From Lentibacillus populi (GTDB taxonomy: Bacteria; Bacillota; Bacilli; Bacillales; Amphibacillaceae), in NCBI GenBank assembly GCA_014642895.1, contig BMJD01000003.1, forward strand, positions 101,933 through 165,932: DNA of 64,000 nt. The letters are read 5' to 3'. A model generated the notes under the pieces. It was not told where the DNA came from and searched no databases. It saw nothing but the letters and a program-made list of their open reading frames with translations. Position numbers and translations under genes: made by a program. Within the stretch, counting starts at the first letter, position 1, and every line of letters starts with the position of its first letter. Of the stretch, positions 16,754 to 26,339 are shown piece after piece.

Positions 16754-17592
16754 TGAATCAAAAAATGAAGTCCAAACTTGAAGTGACGGTACTTTATGTC
16801 ATATTGGCTATTGTTGCTGTAATTATATTCTATCCTTTGGTATGGACTATTGGTATGTCCTTCAACCAGGGAACAAGCCTATACTCTTCCTCGCTAATAC
16901 CAAAAGCCTTTTCATTAGATCACTATAAATGGTTGTTTAGTGAAGCCAGTGATTATTTATTATGGTATAAAAATTCGCTTATTGTGTCTGTAGCTGTAGC
17001 GATCGGTAGTGTTATTATAACTTCGCTTGTCGCCTATGCATTTTCCAGATATAAATTTGTAGGGAGAAAGAATGGACTATATGTCTTTTTACTCTTACAA
17101 ATGTTTCCGGTCATGATGGCAATGGTCGCATTGTATATTTTTTTGAATATGCTTGGCTTACTAGATACACTGACAGGATTAATATTTATATATTTAGGTG
17201 GACAGATACCGTTTAATGCGTGGTTGGTGAAAGGATACTTTGACACAATTCCACGTGAGTTGGACCAGGCAGCAAGAATAGATGGTGCAGGACATTTAAG
17301 GGTTTTCTGGAGTATAATGCTTCCACTTGCCAAGCCGATTTTGGCAGTAGTTGCTTTATTTAACTTTATGATGCCATTATTTGACTTTCTTCTACCATCA
17401 ATTGTCCTTTCAAGCCCAGAAAATTATACCTTGGCAGTAGGACTTTATAATTTCATTAATGATCAATTTGCAAATAATTTCACTAGATTTGCTGCGGGGT
17501 CAATATTAATAGCAGTTCCTATTGCAGCTGTTTATTTATATTTACAGAGATATTTAATCTCCGGCTTGACTGCTGGGGGATCAAAAGGATAA
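16753..17592 (+). CDS. mdxG: Maltodextrin ABC transporter permease, MalG type
   Basis: This 279-residue permease has six predicted helices and a canonical EAA loop (DQAARIDGAGHLRVFW, then IMLPLAKP) near residues 175-198. It ends in the typical RYLISGLTAGGSKG. It pairs with MdxF to form the membrane channel. Start and stop overlap mdxF by one base, which indicates tight coupling. The GH31 gene follows after 41 bp. Confidence 0.93.
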   Translation: MNQKMKSKLEVTVLYVILAIVAVIIFYPLVWTIGMSFNQGTSLYSSSLIPKAFSLDHYKWLFSEASDYLLWYKNSLIVSVAVAIGSVIITSLVAYAFSRYKFVGRKNGLYVFLLLQMFPVMMAMVALYIFLNMLGLLDTLTGLIFIYLGGQIPFNAWLVKGYFDTIPRELDQAARIDGAGHLRVFWSIMLPLAKPILAVVALFNFMMPLFDFLLPSIVLSSPENYTLAVGLYNFINDQFANNFTRFAAGSILIAVPIAAVYLYLQRYLISGLTAGGSKG

Positions 17593-17633
17593 AACATATC
17601 ATTTGATAATTATTTTTTGATGGAGGTACATCA

Positions 17634-19985
17634 ATGCTTGAAGACACTAGCTTTGCAATTCACCCGGGAAAAGAAAAAGATGCCGAAAATGGACCTTATT
17701 ACGATATTGGGAAACTATTAGATCACAAAAAGATAGACAACACCTATTTCTTTAATTGTGAAAACGGCAAAGTAGCTATCCGATTTTATACGGATATTAT
17801 TGTACAAGTAGTCATGAATCCAACTGATGAACCAAAAATGGAAGGATCAAGGGCTGTCATTGCTTTGCCTGAAAATGTTGCTGTTGAAGAGCAGCAAAAT
17901 GAAGCGCATTTGACATTAAAAACAGACAAGTTGGAGGTTGTCATAAAAAAATCGCCGTTTCGAATAACGATTAATGACCATGATGGCCGTGAATTAGTGG
18001 CAGAAACGGATCGAGGAATGGGCTTCAAAAAGGGTGGGGAAGTCATAGCATATAAAGTCATGCATGATAACGATCATTTTTATGGTTTTGGTGAGAAATC
18101 TGGCCATTTGGATAAGCGTGGGGAAAAGTATGAAATGTGGAATACGGATGTCTATGCACCTCATAATCCGGAAACAGATCCCTTATATGAGTCGATTCCC
18201 TATTTCATGACATTGCGTGAAGGACGTGCCCATGGTGTGTTTTTCGATAATACATTTCGAACCGTTTTCGATATGAAATCGGAGGAAAATAATTATTCTT
18301 TTTGGGCAGAAGGTGGGCAACTTGATTACTATGTTTTTGCTGGACCTGAACCGAAGACTGTATTAGAGCAATACACACACCTGACAGGTAGAATGCCACT
18401 GCCGCCGAAATGGGCATTAGGATACCACCAGTCGCGTTATAGCTATGAATCAGAAGCAGAAGTACGAGAGCTTGCGAAAACATTCATCGAGCATGGTATC
18501 CCGCTGGATGCTATCCACCTGGACATCCATTACATGAACGGATATCGGGTGTTCACCTTTGACTCGGAACGCTTCCCAACCCCGGAAAAATTAATTGCGG
18601 ATCTGCGTGAGATGGGAATTCGGATTATTCCGATTGTGGATTCAGGTGTAAAGAAGGATCCTGAATATCACATTTATCAAGAAGGTGTTAACGAGGATCT
18701 TTTCTGTAAATATATTGAAGGTGCTATTTATTTTGGAGATGTGTGGCCTGGCACAAGTGCATTTCCTGACTTTACGGATGACAAAGTACGCAAATGGTGG
18801 GGCGATAAACATCAATTTTATACAGATTTGGGTATAGAGGGAATCTGGAATGACATGAACGAACCTGCTGTATTCAATGAAACAAAAACAATGAACGTGG
18901 CAGTAATGCACCGCAATGACGGGAATCCAGCCACACACCGTGAACTTCATAATATTTATGGATTCTTAATGGAGGAAGCGACTTATGAGGGGATGAAGGA
19001 TCAGCTTGAAGGCAAACGTCCATTTCTATTGACCCGTGCAGGATATGCAGGTGTCCAGCGCTATGCAGCTGTCTGGACAGGGGATAACCGGAGCTTTTGG
19101 GAGCATTTGCAAATGTCACTTCCCATGGTCATGAACCTTGGACTGTCCGGGGTTCCTTTGGCCGGCCCTGATGTTGGCGGATTTGCCCATGATACCAATG
19201 CAGAACTGCTTACACGTTGGACACAGGTAGGCGCATTTACACCGTTTTTCCGGAATCATTCGGCGCTCGGGTTTAAATATCAGGAACCATGGCAATTTGG
19301 TGAAATATATGAAACGATGATGAAAAAATATATTCGGATGCGTTATGAGTGGATGCCCCAGCTGTATTCCTTGTTTTATCAAGCTAGCAAGACAGGCATT
19401 CCAGTCATGCGTCCATTGATGCTTGAGTTTCCGGATGATGAAAAAACTTATAATTTGAACGATCAATTTATGATTGGCGATAATGTCATTGTTGCACCAA
19501 TTTTGGCACCTTCCATTACAGACCGGGCTGTTTATTTACCCGAGGGAGAGTGGGTTGAATTATTTACTGATGTTACGTATGAAGGAAAGCTAACACATTT
19601 AATTCATGCCGAGCTGGATCATATGCCGATCTTTGTAAAGAGAGGATCAGCTCTGATGCAGACAGATTGGACGTCAAATACAAATAAAACACCAAAAACG
19701 ATGACAATGCATGTGTATGCGAGTGATTCCGATGAAAGCTATCGTTTTACATTCTATGATGATGATGGGGAGACATTCGAATACCAAGAGGATGGGTTTC
19801 TGGAGCTTGACATTGAATTAAAGTCAAGTGCAGATTCTGTTGTGATAAATGTATTGCAGCAAAATGGTGTATTTTTACCGGTATATAAAGAAATAAATGT
19901 AAATATAGCAGGACTGATGGAAGGACAACGTGTTATAATTAACGGTGAAACCAGCGGAGAAAAACACGTTATTCCATTAAAATAG
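17634..19985 (+). CDS. GH31 alpha-glucosidase
   Basis: This 783-residue cytoplasmic enzyme releases glucose from alpha-glucosides. An N-terminal beta-sandwich (about 1-255) precedes the barrel. The nucleophile is Asp407 in GIWNDMNEP, and the acid/base Asp484 lies in VWTGDNRSFWEHL. FLLTRAGYAGVQRYAAVW and FTPFFRNHSALG are further family blocks, and C-terminal beta domains follow. ATG 17634 has TGGAGG with good spacing. As the last structural gene of the mdx operon it would finish breakdown of imported maltodextrins, in the place taken by malL in B. subtilis. Activity on isomaltose or other alpha-linkages cannot be excluded. Confidence 0.92.
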   Translation: MLEDTSFAIHPGKEKDAENGPYYDIGKLLDHKKIDNTYFFNCENGKVAIRFYTDIIVQVVMNPTDEPKMEGSRAVIALPENVAVEEQQNEAHLTLKTDKLEVVIKKSPFRITINDHDGRELVAETDRGMGFKKGGEVIAYKVMHDNDHFYGFGEKSGHLDKRGEKYEMWNTDVYAPHNPETDPLYESIPYFMTLREGRAHGVFFDNTFRTVFDMKSEENNYSFWAEGGQLDYYVFAGPEPKTVLEQYTHLTGRMPLPPKWALGYHQSRYSYESEAEVRELAKTFIEHGIPLDAIHLDIHYMNGYRVFTFDSERFPTPEKLIADLREMGIRIIPIVDSGVKKDPEYHIYQEGVNEDLFCKYIEGAIYFGDVWPGTSAFPDFTDDKVRKWWGDKHQFYTDLGIEGIWNDMNEPAVFNETKTMNVAVMHRNDGNPATHRELHNIYGFLMEEATYEGMKDQLEGKRPFLLTRAGYAGVQRYAAVWTGDNRSFWEHLQMSLPMVMNLGLSGVPLAGPDVGGFAHDTNAELLTRWTQVGAFTPFFRNHSALGFKYQEPWQFGEIYETMMKKYIRMRYEWMPQLYSLFYQASKTGIPVMRPLMLEFPDDEKTYNLNDQFMIGDNVIVAPILAPSITDRAVYLPEGEWVELFTDVTYEGKLTHLIHAELDHMPIFVKRGSALMQTDWTSNTNKTPKTMTMHVYASDSDESYRFTFYDDDGETFEYQEDGFLELDIELKSSADSVVINVLQQNGVFLPVYKEINVNIAGLMEGQRVIINGETSGEKHVIPLK

Positions 19986-20009
19986 ACGATGTAGAGGGCT
20001 GATAGCAAA

Positions 20010-21026
20010 GTGGTAACAATTAAAGATGTAGCAAAAGCAAGTGGAGTATCCCCCTCTACGGTCTCAAGAGTTATTGCCGACAATCCGAGAATAAGTGCGG
20101 ATACAAAGAAAAAGGTACGTAAGGTCATGAAGAAACTTGGCTATCACACGAATATAAATGCAAGGAATCTTGTCGTTAAATCTACAAAGGCAATCGGGGT
20201 TATTATGCCTTCTTCAACAAATAAAGCGTTGCAAAATCCATTTTTCCCTGAGATTCTTCGCGGGATTGGTTCGGTTATTCATAAAATGCAATATTCGATG
20301 TCACTATCAACCGGGGAGACGGAAGATGAGATCTTTGAAGAGGTAAAGCGAATGGTGTATGGCAGTTATGTTGATGGTGTCATTTTGCTCTATTCCCGGG
20401 TCGATGACAGTGTCACGAATTTCTTATATGAACAGGATTTTCCGTTTGTCATTGTAGGGAAACCGCATGAATATGTGAACGAAATCACCCATGTGGACAA
20501 TGATAATTTTCGGGCTGGAAAGGAAATTACCGAATATTTGGTTGCAAAAGGGCATCAAAAAATTGCTTTTATCGGGGGAGCAAGCGACCTGTTTGTAACG
20601 ATGGATCGGCAAGCAGGATACGAATCAGCTTTAACAGAGGCAGGTATCGGGAATTGCGAGGAATACAAAATTCATACGGAGTTTCTGGAATCAGGTGGCC
20701 GGGGAGCAGTTGAAAGCTTGTTTGCACTAAATAGCCCGCCAACTGGGATCGTCGTCAGTGATGATTTGATCAGTCTTGGGGTGTTAAGCATGCTTGAAGA
20801 CTCTGGGTATCACATTCCAGAGGATATTTCACTCGTTAGTTTTAACAATGTTTATTTGTCCGAAATAACAAGACCACCTTTGACAACAGTAGATGTGCAA
20901 ATTTACAAGCTTGGAGCACAGTCGGCAAAGGCGCTGATTGAAAAGACATTGAATAAGAATGAGCCTGCAAAGCGGATTATTATCCCGCATCGGATTGTTT
21001 ATCGGGATTCGGTGAGTGAACGTTGA
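20010..21026 (+). CDS. LacI-family regulator of maltodextrin use (MalR/YvdE-like)
   Basis: This 338-residue repressor has an N-terminal helix-turn-helix and hinge (VTIKDVAKASGVSPSTVSRV, residues 2-21), followed by a periplasmic-binding-like effector domain that begins at about residue 60 (IGVIMPSS). GTG 20010 follows AGAGGGCTGATAGCAAA; the first codons GTG GTA ACA fit the family start. It lies 24 bp after the GH31 gene and is probably co-transcribed. Its likely operator is the TGCAAACGTTTGCA palindrome between yvdF and mdxE. A strong terminator follows. A degraded copy of its 3' half plus terminator lies at 30409. Confidence 0.92.
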   Translation: MVTIKDVAKASGVSPSTVSRVIADNPRISADTKKKVRKVMKKLGYHTNINARNLVVKSTKAIGVIMPSSTNKALQNPFFPEILRGIGSVIHKMQYSMSLSTGETEDEIFEEVKRMVYGSYVDGVILLYSRVDDSVTNFLYEQDFPFVIVGKPHEYVNEITHVDNDNFRAGKEITEYLVAKGHQKIAFIGGASDLFVTMDRQAGYESALTEAGIGNCEEYKIHTEFLESGGRGAVESLFALNSPPTGIVVSDDLISLGVLSMLEDSGYHIPEDISLVSFNNVYLSEITRPPLTTVDVQIYKLGAQSAKALIEKTLNKNEPAKRIIIPHRIVYRDSVSER

Positions 21027-21029
21027 AAG

Positions 21030-21078
21030 AAACTGTCCATCAAGGTCATGAAAACTGCCCTTGGAGGACAGTTTTTTC
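21030..21078 (+). terminator. Terminator of the maltodextrin operon
   Basis: AAACTGTCC (21030-21038) pairs with GGACAGTTT (21066-21074) and is followed by TTTT. The inner part has a secondary stem (AAGG/CCTT). Confidence 0.8.
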
Positions 21079-21158
21079 GTTCGTACTTCTATATTCAATT
21101 TTTATTAACAAATCCCTGAAAAACAAGATACTTATATTCAACATTTATGTCAAATGGT

Positions 21159-21264
21159 GAACTTTTGCTATTTTGTCGTAAACTTTCGCGATTTCTTGCC
21201 GAACTTTTGCTTTTTGATGTCGAACTTTGGCTAATTCATGTCGAACTTTCGCCTTTTTGACAAA
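21159..21264. repeat. 21-bp tandem repeat array B (5 units)
   Basis: The core AACTTT plus C/T/G and GC recurs at 21160, 21181, 21202, 21223 and 21244, exactly 21 bp apart. Each unit has a more variable A/T-rich half ending in TGTC or TGCC. It is intergenic, between the LacI terminator and the GntR-type gene. Confidence 0.85.
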
Positions 21265-21401
21265 TCCACAACAAAATAGCCATTCCAACATAGCGGAACA
21301 GCTTTATGATTGCGATTTTTTGTTTTATGGGAACCCTCACAGAATGCTGTTTCGGTCCCTCTTTACCTCCTACAGTTCAATCCTGCACAGATAACATGAA
21401 A

Positions 21402-21442
21402 TTGAATTTAGTGACCGCAATTTGTTATTATTAATATAACAA
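21402..21442 (+). promoter_or_regulatory. Promoter and operator-like inverted repeat of the GntR/LacI-type regulator
   Basis: TTGAAT (21402-21407), 18 bp, TATTAT (21426-21431). An inverted repeat TTGTTAT-N7-ATAACAA (21422-21442) covers the -10 box. A similar TTGTTAATATAA motif lies upstream of the next operon at about 22970, suggesting that the regulator binds both. Confidence 0.45.
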
Positions 21443-21461
21443 TTAGCTGAGGAATGATCGA

Positions 21462-22610
21462 ATGAGTCTGTATGAACAAATTTACAATTATATACTTGAC
21501 AAAATCAAAGCAGGTGAGATGAAGCGGGGAGATAAAATCCCTACAGAGTATGAATTGGCGAAGCTATTTCGCGTAAGTAGAATCACTTCTAAAAAAGCAC
21601 TGGATATGCTTTCGCAGAATAATATAATTGAACGCTTCCAGGGAAGAGGGTCGTTTGTTTCCAGTACGCTGCCTGATTTTAGCACTATTTCTGCGAAGCG
21701 GGAATATTTGGATACGGAAAGGGATAATTTAATTGGATTGATCATACCCGATTTTATGGATACTTATGGTTTAGAGTTAGTAAAGGCAATTGAGAGGAGC
21801 TGCTCAGACCACCAATACAATCTTGTACTAAAGCGGACGTTGGGATTGGAAGAAGAAGAGAAGAAGGCAATCAATTCCTGTCTAAATATGGGAGTTAAAG
21901 GAATTATTGTACTGCCGGTACAGGGTACGCACTATAATAATGAACTGCTTCGGCTTGTAGTGGAGGAATATCCGTTAGTTCTTATCGACCGTTATTTAAA
22001 AGGAATACCTGCAAGTTCTGTTTCTATTGATAATAAGAAGGCAATGCGGGAGTTAACTGGTTTAGTATTGGAAAGTGGTCATCGGAATATAGCCTTTATT
22101 TCTCCATCCATTGAAGGTACATCTTCTGTAGAGGAACGTTTTATAGGATTTCAGGCAGCTTTTTCGGAAAAAGGAGAGCCGTTAAACCCAGATTATATTT
22201 TAACGGAAATGAAAAGTACAATGCCTGTAAATGTGCATGGTGACAAGCAAAAGGGCTATGAAACGGAGGATTGTGATAAGTTAATCCGGTTTATTGAACA
22301 CAATCCAACGATCACAGCTTATATTTGCAGTGAATACGAAATAGCTGTTATGTTGTATAAAGTTCTTGGAACGCTGGGCAAAAAAGTTCCAAAGGATATA
22401 TCGATTGTTTGTTTTGACTCACCTAATACATATTTGGACCATCCTTTTTTTACACACATTAGTCAGGATCAGGATGCTATGGGACGAAATGCAGTGGAAT
22501 TATTAATGAAGCAATTAGCAGGAGAGAACGAGCCTTTCGATTGTAAAGTTAACTTTCGTTTAGAGAAGGGGCAGTCAATGAAAACAATTGAATTGGAAAA
22601 ACAGGAGTAA
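21462..22610 (+). CDS. GntR-LacI chimeric transcriptional regulator (AraR-like architecture)
   Basis: This 382-residue protein combines an N-terminal GntR-type winged helix (residues 1-70: LYEQIYNYILDKIKAG, then GDKIPTEYELAKLFRVSRIT and GRGSFV) with a C-terminal LacI/GalR-type sugar-binding domain (about 80-375: LIGLIIPDF, then VLIDRYLKG and VSIDNKKA). This is the AraR architecture. The effector is probably the sugar taken up by the adjacent importer. ATG 21462 follows GAGGAA. It lies upstream of and parallel to the SBP-permease-mannosidase operon, separated by about 500 bp with a repeat element. Confidence 0.9.
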   Translation: MSLYEQIYNYILDKIKAGEMKRGDKIPTEYELAKLFRVSRITSKKALDMLSQNNIIERFQGRGSFVSSTLPDFSTISAKREYLDTERDNLIGLIIPDFMDTYGLELVKAIERSCSDHQYNLVLKRTLGLEEEEKKAINSCLNMGVKGIIVLPVQGTHYNNELLRLVVEEYPLVLIDRYLKGIPASSVSIDNKKAMRELTGLVLESGHRNIAFISPSIEGTSSVEERFIGFQAAFSEKGEPLNPDYILTEMKSTMPVNVHGDKQKGYETEDCDKLIRFIEHNPTITAYICSEYEIAVMLYKVLGTLGKKVPKDISIVCFDSPNTYLDHPFFTHISQDQDAMGRNAVELLMKQLAGENEPFDCKVNFRLEKGQSMKTIELEKQE

Positions 22611-22625
22611 TCATGTTTTTAAAAA

Positions 22626-22846
22626 GAGGATGTTCAAAAAGTCACCAATTGATAAGCAGATGAATTGGCGAGCTTCATTGATTTTCCACCCCCGATGTAC
22701 TTAAGTGATAAGGCGGTTTTCTACTAAAACCGCCTACGTCCTGCAGGCAACGAGAAGTTAACACCTTCTGTACCAAGTCCGATGCTGGAGATCTATGCTG
22801 CCTAAAGCCTTCAAGACTCAGATTCGGCAACCTTTTGAACACGCAC
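22626..22846. repeat. MITE-like dispersed repeat with TGTTCAAAA ends
   Basis: The roughly 220-bp block starts GAGGATGTTCAAAAAGTC and ends CCTTTTGAACACGC, so the ends are imperfect inverted repeats. Inside is a perfect hairpin, AGGCGGTTTT (22711-22720) with AAAACCGCCT (22726-22735). It has no ORF. This matches the style of non-coding intergenic repeats seen many times in Bacillaceae genomes, though copy number cannot be checked here. Confidence 0.55.
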
Positions 22847-22876
22847 TAAAAGATAAGAATATGGAACCATTAAACT

Positions 22877-22908
22877 GGAGTTACCTGTACAGGGTCATCT
22901 CCTTTTTT
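22877..22908 (+). terminator. Probable terminator after the GntR/LacI-type gene
   Basis: GGAG...CTCC with an inner ACC/GGGT stem is followed by T6. The stem is imperfect. Confidence 0.4.
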
Positions 22909-23127
22909 ATTTGCTTATTTATCCGAAAATGGCGGCAAATAAAAATATATTGGTATTAATAATTTGGATTGTTAATATAATGATATATCAAAACAGGCTA
23001 TTTTACAGCATTAATCTCTCATTAAAAATTCCAAAATTGCTACTATTTACAACGAAATAGTTGTGTATCAATAAAAAGAAAGGGGGATAGAAGGTTTGAA
23101 AATATCCTAATACAAGGGGGAGAAACA

Positions 23128-24429
23128 TTGTTCCTAAAGAGTGGAAGGTTAAGAAAAAACGTATTGGTTATTGTTCTTATGTTAGCACTTGCATTAGGGG
23201 CGTGTTCCAATAATGGACAGTCCGGGGAAGCAAAATCGGAAAAAGATGGAGTAACTACTGTTACGTTTTGGCATGAAAATACAGGTGTTGGAGAAGAAGC
23301 GATTAAGGCTGTAGTAGATGCCTTTAATAAAAAACACGAAGACATAAAGGTGAAACCGGTCTACACTGCTGCAGACGAATCACAAAATGAAAAGCTGCTG
23401 GCAGCGGTCGCGGGAGGCAACCCACCCGATGTGTCATGGTTTGACCGTTTTAAAGTCGGCTCATGGGCTGAGCAGGGTGCCTTGACAGATCTTACGGAGT
23501 ACGCAAAGCAAGATGGCGTTACCAAGGATAACTATTATCCATTTGCTTGGAACGAGGCAAATTATCAGGGAAAGCTTTATGCGATGCCGGTTGATACAGA
23601 TGCACGCATGTTGTTTTACAATAAAGATGCATTCAAAGATGCGGGTTTAGATCCTGACAAGCCTCCGAAAACCATAGCAGAACTCGAAGAAGCAGCTGAA
23701 AAACTAACCATTAAGGAAGGAAGCAGGTTTAAACGAATTGGTTTTATTCCATGGTACAACCAAGGTTGGCTTTATTCCTGGGGCTGGGCATTCGGGGGAG
23801 ATTTTTATAATGAAGAAGAAGGCAACGTAACGCTTGATGATCCGAAAATAGTTGAATCTCTTGAATGGATGACCGAATTTGCAAAGAAATATGATGTAGA
23901 AGATATCACCGGTTTTACTGATTCAAGCGGTTCTGGAGCAATGGATCCATTCCTTACCGGCCAGCTCGCGATGCATATTGGAGGAAACTGGAGTATTTCG
24001 GGTTACTTGAAGTATAAACCGGATTTAAATTATGGGGTTGCTCCGATACCAACTCCAACAGGGGATAATTTCACTTCCTGGTCTGGTGGTATGGCAGTTG
24101 TTATTCCGAAAGGTGCTAAGCATCCCGATGAAGCGTGGGAGTTCGTTAAGTTCTTTGGCTCTGAAGAAGGTCAGGAAATATATAATGATATTTATAAAAC
24201 GTTATCTGTAATGGATTCAGTTAATGAAAAACTTGGATATAAAGACGATCCTATTTTTAGTGAATTTGTCAAAATTCTTCCTAAATCACATAACCGTCCA
24301 GTGCTGCCTGAGGGTGAATTATTATGGAATGAATTGGCCAATGCGGTGGACAATGCTATACACGGAAACGGAGAACCAAAAGAATTGCTGAAATCAACAA
24401 GTGATCTGGTAAACGCGGAGCTCGAATAA
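23128..24429 (+). CDS. Sugar-binding lipoprotein of ABC importer (mannosidase operon)
   Basis: This 433-residue solute-binding protein has a lipoprotein signal (LMLALALGACSNN, lipobox Cys at about residue 27) and the family-1 sugar-binding fold starting VTFWHENTGVGEEAI. The start is TTG 23128 behind AAGGGGGAG. It is the first gene of an operon with two permeases and a GH38 alpha-mannosidase. It therefore probably binds a mannose-containing oligosaccharide, which is an inference from the enzyme. A hairpin follows the gene. Confidence 0.92.
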   Translation: MFLKSGRLRKNVLVIVLMLALALGACSNNGQSGEAKSEKDGVTTVTFWHENTGVGEEAIKAVVDAFNKKHEDIKVKPVYTAADESQNEKLLAAVAGGNPPDVSWFDRFKVGSWAEQGALTDLTEYAKQDGVTKDNYYPFAWNEANYQGKLYAMPVDTDARMLFYNKDAFKDAGLDPDKPPKTIAELEEAAEKLTIKEGSRFKRIGFIPWYNQGWLYSWGWAFGGDFYNEEEGNVTLDDPKIVESLEWMTEFAKKYDVEDITGFTDSSGSGAMDPFLTGQLAMHIGGNWSISGYLKYKPDLNYGVAPIPTPTGDNFTSWSGGMAVVIPKGAKHPDEAWEFVKFFGSEEGQEIYNDIYKTLSVMDSVNEKLGYKDDPIFSEFVKILPKSHNRPVLPEGELLWNELANAVDNAIHGNGEPKELLKSTSDLVNAELE

Positions 24430-24442
24430 CTAAAGTAGATAT

Positions 24443-24474
24443 AGGGAGAGGGAAGTAGTCGCTTCTCCCTTCTT
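24443..24474 (+). terminator. Hairpin between binding-protein and permease genes
   Basis: AGGGAGA (24443-24449) pairs with TCTCCCT (24464-24470), with a second possible GAAG/CTTC pairing inside. A similar hairpin lies at the same place in the other two sugar operons of the window. Confidence 0.5.
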
Positions 24475-24494
24475 GATAAAAAGGGGAGGGTAAA

Positions 24495-25421
24495 TTGAAA
24501 TCGATAGCAAATAAAAGAAAGGCGGCTCGTACTGCAAAAACCAATAACATAAATAATGGGGCAACAGGGTGGTTGTTTGCAGCACCATGGATTATTGGCC
24601 TGTTTTTGTTCTATATCCTGCCATTGGTCGTGTCGATATTTTTCAGTTTTACATCTTATTCTATTCTGCAGCCTGGTGAATTTATTGGGTTTCAGAACTA
24701 CAAGGAATTAATAAATGACGAATTATTTTTTAAATCGATTTATAATACCGTTTACTTTGCTGTTATCTTCGTCCCTCTAAGTATTATTTTTGGTGTCGCC
24801 CTAGCAATGTTATTGAATATCAAAATCAAAGGTATGACGATATACCGAACTATTTTCTTTCTGCCGACTTTGGTTCCGCACGTGGCGATCGCCGTACTTT
24901 GGATGTGGATGTTAAACCCGGGCTTTGGTCTTGTAAATGGGTTCCTTGACATGATCGGTATAAAAGGACCAGCTTGGCTTGGGAGTGAGGAGTGGTCGAA
25001 ACCTTCCCTTATTTTTATGTCTCTATGGGGAATTGGGCAAGCTATCGTAATTTATCTAGCAGGTTTGGGCGATATTTCTGATGAATATTATGAAGCAGCT
25101 GAAGTGGATGGGGCAAATTGGTTCCAAAAAACGTTTCATATTACCCTGCCGCTCTTGACTCCGGTCATCTTTTTCAACCTTGTCATGGGTGTCATCGGAG
25201 CATTTCAACAGTTTACCCTTCCTTACACACTTACACAAGGACAGGGTAAGCCCGCAAACTCGTTAACGTTTTATGTGATGTACTTATATGATAATGGATT
25301 TAAATACTTCAAGATGGGTTATGCCTCCGCGATGGCCTGGATCCTGTTTGTGGTTATTATGATCTTAACGATACTTATATTCTGGTCTTCCAAGCGCTGG
25401 GTACATTATCAAGGTAAATAA
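24495..25421 (+). CDS. ABC sugar permease, MalF type
   Basis: This 308-residue, six-helix permease has a basic, Asn-rich N-terminus. TM1 is WLFAAPWIIGLFLFYILPLV. The EAA loop is EAAEVDGANWFQKTF followed by HITLPLLTP, near residues 196-220. It starts at TTG 24495 behind GGGGAGGG. It forms a heterodimer with the next gene product; 14 bp separate the two genes. Confidence 0.93.
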   Translation: MKSIANKRKAARTAKTNNINNGATGWLFAAPWIIGLFLFYILPLVVSIFFSFTSYSILQPGEFIGFQNYKELINDELFFKSIYNTVYFAVIFVPLSIIFGVALAMLLNIKIKGMTIYRTIFFLPTLVPHVAIAVLWMWMLNPGFGLVNGFLDMIGIKGPAWLGSEEWSKPSLIFMSLWGIGQAIVIYLAGLGDISDEYYEAAEVDGANWFQKTFHITLPLLTPVIFFNLVMGVIGAFQQFTLPYTLTQGQGKPANSLTFYVMYLYDNGFKYFKMGYASAMAWILFVVIMILTILIFWSSKRWVHYQGK

Positions 25422-25435
25422 AAGGAGGGAATTCA

Positions 25436-26272
25436 ATGAATCCGGAGCATGCAAAGAAAATAAAATTTACAGCGGCACATGTTTGCTTAATGATAGCTTC
25501 TCTGTTTTTCTTAATCCCGTTTATCTGGATGGTTTCAACATCGCTGAAGCCTATTGAACAGGTTTTTACATTTCCGCCTGAGTGGATTCCCAGACCATTT
25601 CATTGGAAGAATTATAGCGAGGCGATTGAATACATTCCTTTTTGGAAGTATTTGATTAATACGTCCGTCATTACCATCTTAAGCACGATTGGTGTGGTTC
25701 TAACCTGTCCACTTGTGGCTTACAGTTTTGCCAAATTGCGGTGGAAGGGCAGAAATATTGTTTTTGCAATCACGTTGGCTGTTATGATGATTCCCGCCCA
25801 AGTTACCATGATTCCCCTATTTTTGTTATTTAATAAATTAGGGTGGGTGGGTACTCCATTACCGCTAATTGTGCCGCAATTTTTCGGGGTACCATTTTAC
25901 ATATTTTTGCTGCGTCAGTTTTTTATGGGTCTGCCGGACTCTCTCAGAGAAGCTGCGAAGATGGACGGAGCAAGTGAACTTCGGGTTTACTGGCAGATTA
26001 TGCTTCCATTGGCGAAACCAGCAATTCTGGCAGTTGGATTGTTCCAGTTAATGGCGAGCTGGACTGATTTCCTCGGTCCTTTGCTGTATCTGACAAATGA
26101 AGATTCCTATACACTATCTTTAGCCTTGCAGCAGTTCCAGAATAAGCAGGGATCCGAGTGGAGTCTAATGATGGCTGTGTCTACACTAATGACTTTACCA
26201 ATTATCATTCTGTTCTTCTTCCTGCAAAAAACATTTATTAAGGGAATCACATTTAGTGGGATTAAAGGGTAG
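25436..26272 (+). CDS. ABC sugar permease, MalG type
   Basis: This 278-residue permease has six helices and the EAA loop REAAKMDGASELRVYW followed by QIMLPLAKP. It ends in the family's typical FIKGITFSGIKG. It starts at ATG 25436 after AAAGGAGGG. No ATPase follows in the operon, so a shared MsmX-type ATPase is presumed. The alpha-mannosidase gene begins 67 bp later. Confidence 0.93.
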   Translation: MNPEHAKKIKFTAAHVCLMIASLFFLIPFIWMVSTSLKPIEQVFTFPPEWIPRPFHWKNYSEAIEYIPFWKYLINTSVITILSTIGVVLTCPLVAYSFAKLRWKGRNIVFAITLAVMMIPAQVTMIPLFLLFNKLGWVGTPLPLIVPQFFGVPFYIFLLRQFFMGLPDSLREAAKMDGASELRVYWQIMLPLAKPAILAVGLFQLMASWTDFLGPLLYLTNEDSYTLSLALQQFQNKQGSEWSLMMAVSTLMTLPIIILFFFLQKTFIKGITFSGIKG

Positions 26273-26339
26273 ATAAATAAACTTTTAAACTAGAAAAAAT
26301 AGTATAATTAAAATGAGAGGATAAGAAAAGAGGGGTATA

